64,000 bases of DNA, from NCBI GenBank assembly GCA_016179685.1, contig JACPCR010000079.1, forward strand, positions 1 to 64,000, read 5' to 3'. The translations under genes were made by a program, and so were the position numbers. Under the pieces are notes generated by a model, which saw nothing but the letters and a program-made list of their open reading frames with translations, searched no databases and was not told where the DNA came from. This document shows, one piece after another, positions 1 through 9,142 of the stretch (position 1 is its first letter; each line of letters starts with the position of its first letter). The DNA is from Planctomycetota bacterium. GTDB lineage: Bacteria > Planctomycetota > PUPC01 > JACPCR01.

Positions 1-436
1 CGCTAACCTTCTCCTGCACCAGGATGGTAGAGGACTTGAATGTGGGGCTGTTCTCCCACATTCTCACCTCCAGACGCCGAGCATGCCCGGCACACATAGG
101 CAACCCCTCCGGGAGGGGTTTGCCCGCGAGGTTCTCTGTTCAGAAGTGCGGATGCACTTCTGAACAGAGAACCTCGAGTTTCAGGCTGTCACATCTCCGC
201 GCCCGCTACGTGGGCACCCGGCTGTGACGTTGAAGTTACGCCTCCCTTGGGGATCCCGTTTCCGCAGGACCCTCCCGCAGTCCCAACGGGATTCCTTCGG
301 GAGGACAAGTTTGGGAGGGATTTCGACGTGGCGTTGTTCGGACAACGGCTAAAGCCTGTCTGCGCCGCGCAGCAATGCGGCGCGGCAGGCAGGGCGTCAC
401 TCCAACTCGGGTTGCGGACGTTAGGCCGCGTCACGT
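1..436. other. Gene-free leader rich in palindromes
   Basis: No convincing coding sequence is visible here. The stretch holds a short hairpin at 99-124 (arms GGCAACCCCTCC and its near complement), the perfect 23-bp hairpin at 127-176, a partial copy of the composite intergenic repeat at 175-240, and a GC-rich imperfect hairpin at 354-395 beginning GCCTGTCTGC. A similar GCCTGTCTGC hairpin lies inside the inverted repeat near 27650. The gene that precedes this region lies outside the window. No clear promoter for the peptidase at 437 was recognised. Confidence 0.6.
127..176. repeat. Perfect 23-bp hairpin with AGTGC/GCACT apex
   Basis: Positions 127-149 and 154-176 are exact reverse complements, separated by the tetraloop GGAT. 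The innermost 14 nt read AGTGC-GGAT-GCACT. This is the most perfect member of the hairpin family described in the findings. There is no T-tract on either side, so it does not look like a canonical intrinsic terminator. Confidence 0.9.
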
Positions 437-1594
437 ATGACCCCAGATGAAACGATCTTGGTCCTGAAGGACTTGGTGTCCATCCGCAGCACGAATCCAA
501 TGGGCCGCGACCTGGCCGGCCCGGATTACTCGGAAGCGGCCATGGCGGACTACGTGCAGTCCTTCCTCCGGAGCTTCGGGGCCGACACCGAGCGCCAGGA
601 GGTTCTGCCGGGCCGGCCCAACGTGATCGGCCGGCTGGAGGCCGGACCGAAAGCCCCGACGCTGATGCTCGAGGCGCACATGGACACGGTTCTGGTGGAG
701 AACATGACGATCCCGCCGTTCGACCCGGTGGTCCGCGGCGGGCGGCTCTACGGCCGCGGCTCGTGCGACACGAAGGCCTCGCTGGCGAGCATGCTCGTGG
801 CCATGAAGCGGCTGGCCCGAGGGGCCGGCAGGCCTCGACTCAACCTCGTGCTCGCGGCGACGATGGATGAGGAGTTCCAATTCACCGGGATCACTCACGC
901 GCTCCAGCGCGGAGTACGAGGCGACCTCGGTGTCTGCGGCGAGCCGACCGACCTGGACCTGGTCATTGCGCACAAGGGAGCGGTGCGCTGGAAGATTCAC
1001 ACCGCGGGCCGCAGCACCCATAGCTCCCGGTGCGATGACGGCGTGAATGCCATCTACCGGATCGCCCGGATCGTCACCGCCCTCGAGCGTTACCATGAGA
1101 TGGTCCTGAGGCCGCGGCCAGCGCACCCGCTGGTCGGGGGCCCCACCCTGAGCGTCGGCCGCGTCCTCGGCGGGCAGACGGTCAACACCGTGCCCGACTG
1201 GTCCTACATCGAGATCGACCGGCGTCTCATTCCGGGCGAGATGCCGGACCAGGCGCTGGCGGACGTCGAGGACTATCTGAGGAGGCAGCAGGAAATCGAC
1301 TTCGATTTTCGCATGGAGACGCCGTTCATGAAGAGTCCTCCGATGGAGATTTCGGAGCAGGAACGGGTGGTGCAGACGGCAGCGGCGGCCTGCCGGGCGA
1401 TCAACGGCCGCAGTCGCGCGGTCGGCGTTCCCTACGGCACCGATGCGAGCAAGATGGTCGCTGCGGGCATTCCGACGGTCATCTTCGGGCCGGGCAACAT
1501 CCTCCAGGCCCATTCGGCTGACGAATATGTGGAGGCCCGGCAGGTGGAACTGGCAGCCCACATCCACGAGGAGATCGCCCGGCGTCTCGGTTAG
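437..1594 (+). CDS. M20 family metallopeptidase (ArgE/DapE/ACY1 type)
   Basis: A 385-residue cytoplasmic dizinc amidohydrolase, expected to release an acyl group or amino acid from a small N-acyl or peptide substrate. The M20 metal ligands and catalytic residues are visible: HMD at 81-83, the aspartate in GRGSCDTK near 111, the catalytic pair EE near 145-146, the ligand in CGEPT near 169, and a late histidine in the segment LQAHSADEYVEARQ near the C-terminus. The dimerisation insert sits between them. Length fits the family. The family has many substrates (acetylornithine, succinyl-diaminopimelate, N-acyl amino acids), and nothing in the sequence singles one out. The downstream neighbour is a Gfo/Idh/MocA oxidoreductase on the same strand, 108 bp away, with a hairpin starting at the stop codon between them. 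Confidence 0.88.
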   Translation: MTPDETILVLKDLVSIRSTNPMGRDLAGPDYSEAAMADYVQSFLRSFGADTERQEVLPGRPNVIGRLEAGPKAPTLMLEAHMDTVLVENMTIPPFDPVVRGGRLYGRGSCDTKASLASMLVAMKRLARGAGRPRLNLVLAATMDEEFQFTGITHALQRGVRGDLGVCGEPTDLDLVIAHKGAVRWKIHTAGRSTHSSRCDDGVNAIYRIARIVTALERYHEMVLRPRPAHPLVGGPTLSVGRVLGGQTVNTVPDWSYIEIDRRLIPGEMPDQALADVEDYLRRQQEIDFDFRMETPFMKSPPMEISEQERVVQTAAAACRAINGRSRAVGVPYGTDASKMVAAGIPTVIFGPGNILQAHSADEYVEARQVELAAHIHEEIARRLG

Positions 1595-1641
1595 AAACCG
1601 GCGGTGGAGGCCTCCCCCTACCACTTCCACCGCCGGTTTCT
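1593..1641. repeat. Stop-codon hairpin after the M20 gene
   Basis: Arms 1593-1608 and 1626-1641 are a perfect 16-bp inverted repeat. The first two bases are the AG of the TAG stop codon of the upstream gene. The 17-nt apex ends in CCACT and contains CCCCCTA, much like the apex of the hairpin at 45517. A T-rich run follows (TCTTTTCTTCTTCC), so this copy could act as an intrinsic terminator. Confidence 0.85.
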
Positions 1642-1702
1642 CACTGATCTTTTCTTCTTCCTTGTTGCGCCGACCCGGAATGGGCGGCGCGGGAGTACAC
1701 CC

Positions 1703-2740
1703 ATGCCTGAACCCATTTCCACGGCCGTGGTCGGCTACGGTTACGCCGGCCGGGCCTTTCATGCCTACCTGGTCTCCCTCGAGCCGGGACTCCGGTTGAC
1801 CGCGGTGTCCAGCCGTGATCCGAAGAGACGGGAGTGCGCCCGAGCCGACTATGGAGTGAGGACTTACGAGACCCTCGAGGAACTGCTGGAAAAGGACGAA
1901 GCGCGGCTCATCATCGTCGCTACGCCGCATGACACGCACGAGAAACTGGTGGTCGCCGCCCTCGAGGCGGGCCGGCACGTCGTCGTCGACAAGGCGATGT
2001 GCCTGACCACCGAGGAAGCGGACCGGATGATCGCGGCAGCGGAACGCCGCCGCGTCATGCTGAGCGTGTTCCATAATCGCCGGTGGGACGGGGACTATCT
2101 GACGCTCCGCAAGACCATCGATTCGGGTCTGCTGGGAGAAGTTTACCTCATCGAAGAATGCGTCATGGGCTATCATGGCGTTGGCGGCTGGCGCGGCGTC
2201 AAGGCCCAGGGCGGCGGCCCCCTCTACGACTGGGGCGCCCACCTCGTCGATCACGGCGTCCAGATCGCCGGATCGCCGCCCGCCTGGGTCTTCTGCGATA
2301 CGCAGCGGCAGAAATGGGCGACGGACGTCGAAACCTACGTCAAGTGCCTCACCAAGTTCCGCAACGGACTCCTCTACTCCGTCGAGGTCGGCTACCTCGC
2401 CCGGACGACCAAGCCCAAGTTCTTCGCCCTCGGCACCGAAGGCTCGTTCCGCAAGGAAGGCCTCGATCCCCAGGAAGGTTACATGAACCAGAAGCGCATC
2501 GAGGAATCCCGGGAAGACCCGGCCATGCGGGCGACCGTCCGGACCACCGTGAACGGTCTGGACGCGGAGGTCCGGCCCGAAACGGTGCGGGGCGACTGGC
2601 GTCAGTTCTATCGGAATATCGCCGCGCACCTGCTCCGCGGCGAGGACCTGGCAATCAAGCCGCGGGACGTGCGCGAGAACATCCGGGTCATCGAAGCCGC
2701 CATGCGCTCAGCCCAAGAGCACCGCGTGGTGAATCTGTAA
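1703..2740 (+). CDS. Gfo/Idh/MocA family oxidoreductase
   Basis: A 345-residue NAD(P)-dependent dehydrogenase of the glucose-fructose oxidoreductase family, likely acting on a sugar, inositol or related polyol. The N-terminus has the Rossmann motif GYGYAG after a short strand. The usual EKP signature is replaced by VVDKAM, which keeps the lysine but not the acid or proline. The C-terminal sheet domain contains YDWGAHLVDHGVQ, matching the family D/H active-site segment. The ATG at 1703 is preferred because GGGAG lies 7-8 nt upstream and because the frame extends 99 bp further up without a family match. The substrate cannot be assigned. Genes of this family often travel with carbohydrate catabolism, which fits the glycosidase-like genes elsewhere in the window. 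Confidence 0.85.
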   Translation: MPEPISTAVVGYGYAGRAFHAYLVSLEPGLRLTAVSSRDPKRRECARADYGVRTYETLEELLEKDEARLIIVATPHDTHEKLVVAALEAGRHVVVDKAMCLTTEEADRMIAAAERRRVMLSVFHNRRWDGDYLTLRKTIDSGLLGEVYLIEECVMGYHGVGGWRGVKAQGGGPLYDWGAHLVDHGVQIAGSPPAWVFCDTQRQKWATDVETYVKCLTKFRNGLLYSVEVGYLARTTKPKFFALGTEGSFRKEGLDPQEGYMNQKRIEESREDPAMRATVRTTVNGLDAEVRPETVRGDWRQFYRNIAAHLLRGEDLAIKPRDVRENIRVIEAAMRSAQEHRVVNL

Positions 2741-2820
2741 CCCTGGCGTGGATCGGTGGGGGCCAAAGTAACCGCGAATGGACGCGAATGAACGCCAAGA
2801 GGCGGACCAACGACTAACCT
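2741..2820. repeat. Short degenerate GCGAATGNAC tandem motif
   Basis: This convergent gap contains a short tandem of the type CGCGAATGGACGCGAATGAACGC near 2775-2800, and related bases (CTATTCGCGTGCATCTGTGG) that run into the 3' end of aroDE. A degenerate relative (CATCTGCGCCCATCTGCGG) occurs near 35110-35130. Such arrays are common intergenic filler in environmental genomes. No function is suggested. Confidence 0.5.
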
Positions 2821-4329
2821 CTATTCGCGTGCATCTGTGGCTCGTTTTTCCAGCTTCTTCCGGACAATCCCTTCCATTAGGTCGCGGGGCGCGGCGTGGC
2901 CGGTCCAGAGCTCGAACTGGGCCGCGGCCTGGCGGATGAACATCGCGAGTCCACTGACGGTGGGGCAACCGGTCTCCTCGGCCTCGCGCAGGAGGCGCGT
3001 GCGAAGCGGGTTGTAGACCGCGTCGAAGACCAAGGTGGGCGGCCGGAGGAACTTCCGGGGGACGGGAGTTTCCTCGACGTTGGGGTACATGCCGGCAGAG
3101 CTGGCGTTGACGAGGACGTCGGCCTCGAAGCCCTGTTTGAGCAAGGTGCGGAGGGTGATGGCTTTGCACCGGAGATCGGAGGCGAGGCGGTCCGCCCGGT
3201 ATCGACTTCGATTGGCGATGAGGATATCGCCGCCCCGCTGGCGGACACCGAAGGCGATGGCCCGGCCCGCGCCTCCGGCCCCGACGATGACGACGCGTTT
3301 GCCGCGAAGGGGGGAATCGGAGGCGTGCCCGGGTCGTCGCAAGGCCGCCTCGATGGCGTCAACGGCTGCGGCGCAGTCGGTGTTGTGTCCGGTGAAGCGG
3401 CCGCCGCGTTCGACGATGGTGTTAATGGCCCCGATCTGCCGCGCCAGGGGCTCGACCTCGTCCACGCCTTCGAGGGCCGCTTCCTTATGGGGGATGGTGA
3501 TGCTGCAGCCGCGCAGCCCGAAGGCGCGGAAACTGCGAAGAAACTCGACGACGTCGCCCACGAGGAAGGGGACATAGACCTTGTTGAGGCCCGCGGCTTC
3601 GAATGCGGCATTGTGGAGGTGCGGGCTCAGGCTGTGGGACACGGGATTGCCGACGACGCCATAGATATCCGTATCGCTTCGGATTCGATGGACGCGATAA
3701 AGAGCGCGGAGGATGGGGGCGGCGATCTGGCCGGGCGCGCATTCCTCTCCCGCGCGGAACGAGGCGAAGGTGAGGAAGGAGCCGAAGCGCGCGGCAAGAA
3801 TGCGGCTGATCTGACCGAATTCGCCCATGCAGAGCCCGATGGTCGGCTGCTGGACACGCTCGAGAAGATGGAAGAGGGAGCAATTGTCGGTGATGGAGTG
3901 CGCGAAGGTCACCAGTTTCGGGATGTCCGCGCCGGCGCGGACGAGCCGGGCGTGGATGCCGTCCAGGTCCGCTGGCGTGGATTCGAAGTCATGGTAGGAG
4001 ACGATAAGACGGGCACGGCCGCGTCGCCGGAACTGGGACGCGCTGTCCAGTTCGATGTCGATGAATTCCGCGCCGAGATGGTCCGCCTGTTCGAGCAGGG
4101 CGATGCGCTCCGACTCGGGGCCCCGGTATCGGCCCATCTCACGAACTGGCCGGCAGGTGGCGATGACGGGGCGTGGCCGCGCGGACAGAAGCCGCGGCAA
4201 GTCCGGCCTGTCCATGTAATCCAGCCGCAGCTCGATGAGGTCCGCGTGCTCCGCCGCTTCGGCCATCTCGGCGAGGCCGGTCTCGGTGTTCGGCGACTTC
4301 AGGCTGGTGCAGATGAGGCCGTCGGCCAT
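2821..4329 (-). CDS. aroDE: Bifunctional 3-dehydroquinate dehydratase / shikimate dehydrogenase
   Basis: A 502-residue fusion catalysing two successive shikimate-pathway steps: dehydration of 3-dehydroquinate and NADPH reduction of 3-dehydroshikimate. Residues about 1-215 are a type I dehydratase. They show the catalytic histidine context VSYHDFEST and the Schiff-base lysine in IPKLVTFAHS. Residues about 220-502 are AroE: the shikimate-binding segment GNPVSHSLSPHLHNAAF, NTDC in the substrate pocket, and the NADP-binding loop GAGGAGRA. The fusion is known from plants, chlamydiae and several PVC-type bacteria. It is the last gene of the operon, 23 bp after leuA, so aromatic and branched-chain precursor synthesis are co-transcribed here. 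Confidence 0.95.
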   Translation of the reverse strand: MADGLICTSLKSPNTETGLAEMAEAAEHADLIELRLDYMDRPDLPRLLSARPRPVIATCRPVREMGRYRGPESERIALLEQADHLGAEFIDIELDSASQFRRRGRARLIVSYHDFESTPADLDGIHARLVRAGADIPKLVTFAHSITDNCSLFHLLERVQQPTIGLCMGEFGQISRILAARFGSFLTFASFRAGEECAPGQIAAPILRALYRVHRIRSDTDIYGVVGNPVSHSLSPHLHNAAFEAAGLNKVYVPFLVGDVVEFLRSFRAFGLRGCSITIPHKEAALEGVDEVEPLARQIGAINTIVERGGRFTGHNTDCAAAVDAIEAALRRPGHASDSPLRGKRVVIVGAGGAGRAIAFGVRQRGGDILIANRSRYRADRLASDLRCKAITLRTLLKQGFEADVLVNASSAGMYPNVEETPVPRKFLRPPTLVFDAVYNPLRTRLLREAEETGCPTVSGLAMFIRQAAAQFELWTGHAAPRDLMEGIVRKKLEKRATDARE

Positions 4330-4352
4330 GGGTCATGAAGAAAGGGAACGGG

Positions 4353-5909
4353 TCAGACCCCGCGGGCCGCCGGAGGCGCGCCCGGCGGGGCCGAGCGCTG
4401 GCGGCGGGCTATCTTGTTGACGGCATTGAGGTAGGCCCGGGCGCTCGCCTCGAGTATGTCCGTGCTGCTGGCGCGCCCGTGCACCACGAGTGCGTTGTGC
4501 TCGACCTGCAGGCTGACCTCGCCCATGGCATCCTTGCCCTTCGTGATCGCCCGGATTTGATAATCCAGGAGGCGGCAGGGAATGCCCGTGATGCGGTCGA
4601 TCGTCCGGTAGACGGCGTCGACGGGGCCATCGCCGACCGCGGCGTCCTCACGCGGCTCCTCGCTCTCTTTCCGGAGGCGGACGGTAGCGGTGGGCGTGAC
4701 GTCGATGCCGCTCGTGGTATGGAATCGGACGAGCCGGAAGATATCGCTCTCGGCGGAGACCTGTTCCTCGACCAGGGCGGCGAGGTCCTCGTCGAAGATC
4801 TCCTTTTTCTTGTCCGCGAGAATCTTGAAGGCATCGAAAGCGGCCGTCAGCTTGTCCTCCGGAAGATCGAAGCCCAGGTCCCGGATGCGCTCGCGAAAGG
4901 CGTGCCGGCCCGAATGCTTGCCGAGGACCAGGTTGGTGCGGGAAAAGCCCACGTCCTCGGGCCGCATGATCTCGTACGTCGTGCGCTCCTTGAGAATACC
5001 GTCCTGGTGAATGCCGGCCTCGTGGGCAAAAGCATTCTCGCCCACGATGGCCTTGTTGCGCTGGACGAAGAGACCCGTGAGCTTGCTGACCATGCGGCTC
5101 GTGGCCAGGATGCGCCGGGTGTCGATGCGGCTGCCGATCCCGTAGACGTCGCGGCGGGTCCGCAGTGCCATGACGATTTCCTCGAGGGCCGCGTTGCCGG
5201 CCCGTTCGCCGATGCCGTTGATGGTGCATTCGGCCTGCCTCGCGCCGGCGCGGATACCGGCAAGCGAGTTAGCCACGGCCAGACCGAGGTCGTTATGGCA
5301 ATGGACGCTGAGCACGGCCTTCTCGATGTTGGGGACCTCGGCCTTGAGCTGAGCGATGAGGGCTCCGTAGGCGTCGGGCAGGGCGTAGCCCACGGTATCC
5401 GGGATATTGATGGTGGTGGCTCCGGCGTCGATCGCGGCCTGGACCACCTCGACGAGGAATCGCGGCTCTGTCCGTGAGGCGTCCTCGGGGCTGAACTCGA
5501 TGTCCTCACAGAACTGGCGGGCGTAACGGACCGCTTCGATGGCCTGCTTGACGATCTCCTTCTGCGCCTTCTTCAGCTTGAACTTGAGGTGAATCTCGGA
5601 CGTGGCGAGGAAGACATGGATGCGCTTCCGCCGCGCGGGCTCGACCGCCTTGGCGGCGCGATCGATATCGAGCGGCAAGGCGCGGGCCAGGCCAGCGACT
5701 ACGGGCCCCTCGACCTCTCGAGCAATGATCTGGACGGCCTCGAAGTCGCCCGGTGAGGCGATCGGGAAGCCCGCCTCGATCACATCGACCTGGAGGAGGG
5801 CGAGTTGGCGCGCGATCTCCAGCTTCTCCGGGGTATTGAGACTCGCACCGGGGGACTGTTCCCCGTCTCGCAGGGTGGTGTCAAAAATGAGGAGGGTGTC
5901 GTCCTTCAT
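4353..5909 (-). CDS. leuA: 2-isopropylmalate synthase
   Basis: A 518-residue enzyme that condenses acetyl-CoA with 2-oxoisovalerate, the first committed step of leucine synthesis. The N-terminal TIM barrel begins with [16 protein letters not shown], the DRE-TIM metal and substrate signature. The metal-ligand segment [11 protein letters not shown] and the segment [15 protein letters not shown] are present. The C-terminal part, about residues 390-505, matches the LeuA regulatory domain that binds leucine, so feedback inhibition is likely. Full length is typical of long bacterial LeuA proteins. It starts 9 bp after ilvC stops and is followed closely by aroDE. Citramalate synthase is the main alternative, but the position beside ilvC favours LeuA. 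Confidence 0.95.
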   Translation of the reverse strand: MKDDTLLIFDTTLRDGEQSPGASLNTPEKLEIARQLALLQVDVIEAGFPIASPGDFEAVQIIAREVEGPVVAGLARALPLDIDRAAKAVEPARRKRIHVFLATSEIHLKFKLKKAQKEIVKQAIEAVRYARQFCEDIEFSPEDASRTEPRFLVEVVQAAIDAGATTINIPDTVGYALPDAYGALIAQLKAEVPNIEKAVLSVHCHNDLGLAVANSLAGIRAGARQAECTINGIGERAGNAALEEIVMALRTRRDVYGIGSRIDTRRILATSRMVSKLTGLFVQRNKAIVGENAFAHEAGIHQDGILKERTTYEIMRPEDVGFSRTNLVLGKHSGRHAFRERIRDLGFDLPEDKLTAAFDAFKILADKKKEIFDEDLAALVEEQVSAESDIFRLVRFHTTSGIDVTPTATVRLRKESEEPREDAAVGDGPVDAVYRTIDRITGIPCRLLDYQIRAITKGKDAMGEVSLQVEHNALVVHGRASSTDILEASARAYLNAVNKIARRQRSAPPGAPPAARGV

Positions 5910-5918
5910 GAACCAGCA

Positions 5919-6914
5919 CTACTTCGCGTCAATCCAAGTCATCATTTTTCGCAGCTCGCGGCCGACCTGCTCGACGCGGTGGTTTCGATCCCGCAGCTTG
6001 TGCGCATTGAAGACGGGCCGGCCTACCTGGTTCTCGAGCAGCCACTCCTTGGCGAACTGGCCGGACTGGATTTCCGCTAGAATCCTCTTCATCTCCTGGC
6101 GCGTCTGTTCCGTGACGATGCGCGGGCCCCGGGTGTAGTCTCCGTACTCGGCGGTGTTGCTGATCGAGTAACGCATGTAGCTGAGCCCCCCCTGATAAAT
6201 CAAGTCCACAATCAGCTTCAGCTCGTGCATGCACTCGAAAAAGGCCAGCTCCGGCTGGTATCCGGCTTCGACGAGCGTCTCGAACGAGGCCTTGACCAGC
6301 GCACTGAGTCCCCCGCACAGAACCACCTGTTCGCCGAAGAGATCCGTCTCCGTCTCCTCGGCGAAAGTGGTATCGAGCACGCCAGCGCGGGTGCCCCCGA
6401 TGCCCCTGGCGTAAGCGAGGGCAATGGCCCTGGCCTGCCCGGACACATCCTGGCCGACGGCGAGGAGGCAGGGAACGCCTCCTCCCCGCACAAATTCGGA
6501 ACGGACCAGGTGGCCTGGCCCCTTGGGCGCCACCAGAATGGCATCCGCGGTCGGAGGCGGGACGATCTGACCAAAGTGGATATTGAAGCCGTGGGAGCAG
6601 CCGAGAACGGCACCCTTCTTCAAGTTCGGCAGGATGGACTTCCGGTAAACGTCGCCCTGGCTCTCGTCCGGCAGAAGAATCTGGACCAGGTCGGCCCCAC
6701 GAGTGGCCTCCTCGACGCTGAGAGGGTCGAAACCATGCGATACGGCCAGCTCATGGTTGGGAGAGCCTTTACGGGTGCTCACCACGACATGCAGGCCGCT
6801 GTCGCGGAGGTTCTGGGCCTGGGCGTGTCCCTGGCTGCCATAGCCCAGGATGGCGATGCTCTTGCCCTTCAGCAGGCTCAAATCCGCGTCCCTGTCGTAA
6901 TACATCTTTGGCAT
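5919..6914 (-). CDS. ilvC: Ketol-acid reductoisomerase
   Basis: A 331-residue class I enzyme that isomerises and reduces 2-acetolactate or 2-aceto-2-hydroxybutyrate in valine and isoleucine synthesis. The nucleotide-binding loop [17 protein letters not shown] is intact, followed by STRKGS, which suggests NADPH preference. The KARI domain contains the Mg-binding segment [12 protein letters not shown] and the glutamate-rich helix [18 protein letters not shown]. Length is normal for class I. An AGGAGG Shine-Dalgarno lies just upstream, inside the 3' end of the spoVG-like gene and overlapping its TAG stop codon. This suggests translational coupling with that gene. Confidence 0.96.
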   Translation of the reverse strand: MPKMYYDRDADLSLLKGKSIAILGYGSQGHAQAQNLRDSGLHVVVSTRKGSPNHELAVSHGFDPLSVEEATRGADLVQILLPDESQGDVYRKSILPNLKKGAVLGCSHGFNIHFGQIVPPPTADAILVAPKGPGHLVRSEFVRGGGVPCLLAVGQDVSGQARAIALAYARGIGGTRAGVLDTTFAEETETDLFGEQVVLCGGLSALVKASFETLVEAGYQPELAFFECMHELKLIVDLIYQGGLSYMRYSISNTAEYGDYTRGPRIVTEQTRQEMKRILAEIQSGQFAKEWLLENQVGRPVFNAHKLRDRNHRVEQVGRELRKMMTWIDAK

Positions 6915-6929
6915 GAAAAAAAAATCCTC

Positions 6930-8204
6930 CTATTCAAAGATTCCTTTGCCAAAGCTATCCCCTTCGTCCCGGGGCTCTTCCACGCGAGGTGACGGCTCAC
7001 GCCTCGGGGGCGGCTGAGCTTCTCGGCGGGACGGCGGATCGCGGCGCGGACCCTCCTCGCGGGAAGACGGCTCACGGCGATGACCTTCTTCGCGCGAGGA
7101 CGGCTCACGAGGAGGACCTTCCTCGCGGGACGCTGATCCACCGTGGGACACCTCGTCCCTCGTGCTGGCCGCCTGCGATTCGCCCGCGGGCGTCCGGTCG
7201 ATTTCTTCCTCCCGATCGCCTGGTGATTCCGACTCCATGGCCGAGTCGGAGTCCAGAACGCGCTCCTCTGCCGGGGGATGTCCTGCCTCGGACTCTCGCG
7301 GGGGGCGCGGCTGCCAGTCGCGTCCCCGACCGCGCCCCGATTCACCGTAGCGACCGCGACCGCCCTCCCGGCCGCCGCGGTCCGGACGGCGTCCCCGCCG
7401 TTCCTCGCCACCGGCCGTCTCGGGCTGGGGCCGAGCCGACCGATCTTCGGGACGGCCGCGGCCTCTCGGCCCGCGGTCGACTCGTTCCACGCGATCACGC
7501 CCGCCGCGCCCACGGTCACGGTCGCGCCCGCCGCGCCCACGGTCACGGTCGCGCTCGGGCTCGGGCTCGCGGCCGCGCTCGGGCTCGCGTCCGCGGCCGC
7601 GCTCGGGCTCACGGCCACGTTCGCCTCGTGGCTCGTACTCCGAACGGCGGCCACGGGACAAGCCGCCTTCCGGCCGTTCCTCCTCCTGCCGGGGCGGTCG
7701 GACCGGTTCCACCGATGGGGCATCTCCGGCTTCCGGGACGGCCACTTCTTCGGGCTCGACCGCCTCCTCCTCGTATTCGCCAATGAATTCGTCGTCATAA
7801 ACGTCGGACGGCGGGATATAGCCGGGCAGCTTGGATTTCGCGATCTCCTCCTCGAAGGCCTGACAGATGCGGCGATGGAGCTCCTCACGGCATTCGGCAT
7901 TGATCGGGTGGGCGATATCCGCATGAAGCTTGGCCCGACCCCGGGGGTCCCTGGACGCCCGGTCCTGGGGAAGGCGTGCCCCGCACTCGTTGCAGAAGCT
8001 AGCCCGGAGGTGATTCTTCGCGCCACACTTCGGGCAGCGGTCCGTCAGTTTCCGACTGGGCATGGCGACAAAAACGCCCTTGACGCCTTTGATGATTTTG
8101 AGGTCGCGGACAACAAAGGCATTGTCCAGGGTGACGCTGCAGAAGCCCTGGAGCTTGTTGCCGCGAAAGTTGGTCAACTTGACGCGGACTTCAGTGATTT
8201 GCAC
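6930..8204 (-). CDS. spoVG: SpoVG-like protein with inserted zinc ribbon and long Arg/Gly/Glu-rich tail
   Basis: About 424 residues, far longer than the usual 85-100. The N-terminus matches SpoVG, a nucleic-acid-binding regulator: ITEVRVKL, SVTLDNAFVVRDLKII, then GVFVAMPSRK. At about residue 55 the SpoVG fold is interrupted by a four-cysteine ribbon (CPKC at 57-60 and CNEC at 71-74). It resumes at about 95 with the family motif DIAHPIN and the C-terminal helix. From about 130 onward the chain is low complexity: an acidic stretch, RGRG/REPE/RDRDRG repeats, then SREEG-type repeats. The GTG at 8204 is chosen because a G-rich Shine-Dalgarno precedes it and the SpoVG strand starts directly after it. 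The ribbon and RG-rich tail would both be expected to enhance RNA binding. It lies between ispE and ilvC in one operon. Confidence 0.88.
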   Translation of the reverse strand: MQITEVRVKLTNFRGNKLQGFCSVTLDNAFVVRDLKIIKGVKGVFVAMPSRKLTDRCPKCGAKNHLRASFCNECGARLPQDRASRDPRGRAKLHADIAHPINAECREELHRRICQAFEEEIAKSKLPGYIPPSDVYDDEFIGEYEEEAVEPEEVAVPEAGDAPSVEPVRPPRQEEERPEGGLSRGRRSEYEPRGERGREPERGRGREPERGREPEPERDRDRGRGGRDRDRGRGGRDRVERVDRGPRGRGRPEDRSARPQPETAGGEERRGRRPDRGGREGGRGRYGESGRGRGRDWQPRPPRESEAGHPPAEERVLDSDSAMESESPGDREEEIDRTPAGESQAASTRDEVSHGGSASREEGPPREPSSREEGHRREPSSREEGPRRDPPSRREAQPPPRREPSPRVEEPRDEGDSFGKGIFE

Positions 8205-8263
8205 GATGAGCCCCCCTTCGTCCTTTGAGGCAAAATCCAGTGATGCCGGTACGGGCTGCCCGT

Positions 8264-9142
8264 TCAACAAAACGACCGCACGCGGCGCACCGCGTCGAGG
8301 CCCAGCCTGCGCGCGGCCTCCTCGACGCCCGCCGCTTCATCCGGATCGGAACAGAGACAGAACAGGCTAGAACCGCTGCCGCTGAGCAGGACTCTTCCTG
8401 GCGCAACCGAATCGAGTTGGCGTTTCAGTCCCGCGAGCTCGGGATACAGGTGAAAGACCGGTTCTTCGAGTCGGTTAAACAGGCTCTGGGCCAGCAAACT
8501 GAAATCCTTCTCTTCCAAAGCCTTGAGTGGCATCCTAACATCTTTCAAAAAGGGAGTCAAGAACTTTTTTGCTTCCTGGAAAGCCCGGACGGTGGGTACC
8601 GACATTCCGGGGAAGACAAGGACAAAATGGAGCGGCCACGCAGGAGCAAGAGGCTGGACCTTCTCTCCTCGGCCGGTGCAAAGGGCGGTATCTCCCTCGA
8701 GGAAGAAATTGACGTCCGATCCCAACGTGGCCGCAATACGATGAAGATCGGCCCGAACCAGCCCGAGATTCCAGAACCGGTTGAGTCCCAGAAGGGCGCC
8801 AGCGGCGTTGCTGCTGCCGCCGCCCATGCCGCCGCCCACTGGGATCACCTTGCGGAGGCTGATCCGGACTCCCGTGGTGGAACGGGCGAAGAGGCGGATG
8901 GCCTCGGCCGCGCGGAGGACCAGATTGGTGGGCCCCAGGGGAACCTGGGGATGATCGCAGGACAGGAGAATTTCTCCGCCCGCCGTCGGAGCAAGCCTCA
9001 TCTCGTCGCACAGGTCCACCGCCTGCAGGATGGTGATGAGGTCGTGGTATCCGTCGAGACGCGGACCCGCGATCTCCAGGAACAAGTTGACTTTTCCCGG
9101 ACAGTGGATGACCAGCTCGTCACCTTCCTGACGCCAGTTCAT
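8264..9142 (-). CDS. ispE: 4-diphosphocytidyl-2-C-methyl-D-erythritol kinase
   Basis: A 292-residue GHMP-family kinase that phosphorylates the 2-hydroxyl of CDP-methylerythritol in the non-mevalonate isoprenoid pathway. The N-terminal signature PGKVNLFLEIAGPRLDGYHDL is typical of IspE. The glycine-rich ATP loop PVGGGMGGGSSNAAGALLGLN is intact, and a second glycine motif LSGSGSSLFCL lies near the C-terminus. Length is standard. It overlaps the stop of dacB by 4 bp (ATGA) and ends about 60 bp before the spoVG-like gene. The ispE-spoVG adjacency resembles the ispE/purR/spoVG neighbourhood of Firmicutes, but no purR is present. Confidence 0.95.
   Translation of the reverse strand: MNWRQEGDELVIHCPGKVNLFLEIAGPRLDGYHDLITILQAVDLCDEMRLAPTAGGEILLSCDHPQVPLGPTNLVLRAAEAIRLFARSTTGVRISLRKVIPVGGGMGGGSSNAAGALLGLNRFWNLGLVRADLHRIAATLGSDVNFFLEGDTALCTGRGEKVQPLAPAWPLHFVLVFPGMSVPTVRAFQEAKKFLTPFLKDVRMPLKALEEKDFSLLAQSLFNRLEEPVFHLYPELAGLKRQLDSVAPGRVLLSGSGSSLFCLCSDPDEAAGVEEAARRLGLDAVRRVRSFC

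Noticed and set aside
431..2629. 732-residue open frame on the minus strand
   Set aside because: It lies opposite the M20 peptidase and oxidoreductase genes, which have clear family motifs. Its sequence is Arg/His/Gly-rich with no motif, the usual shadow in high-GC DNA.
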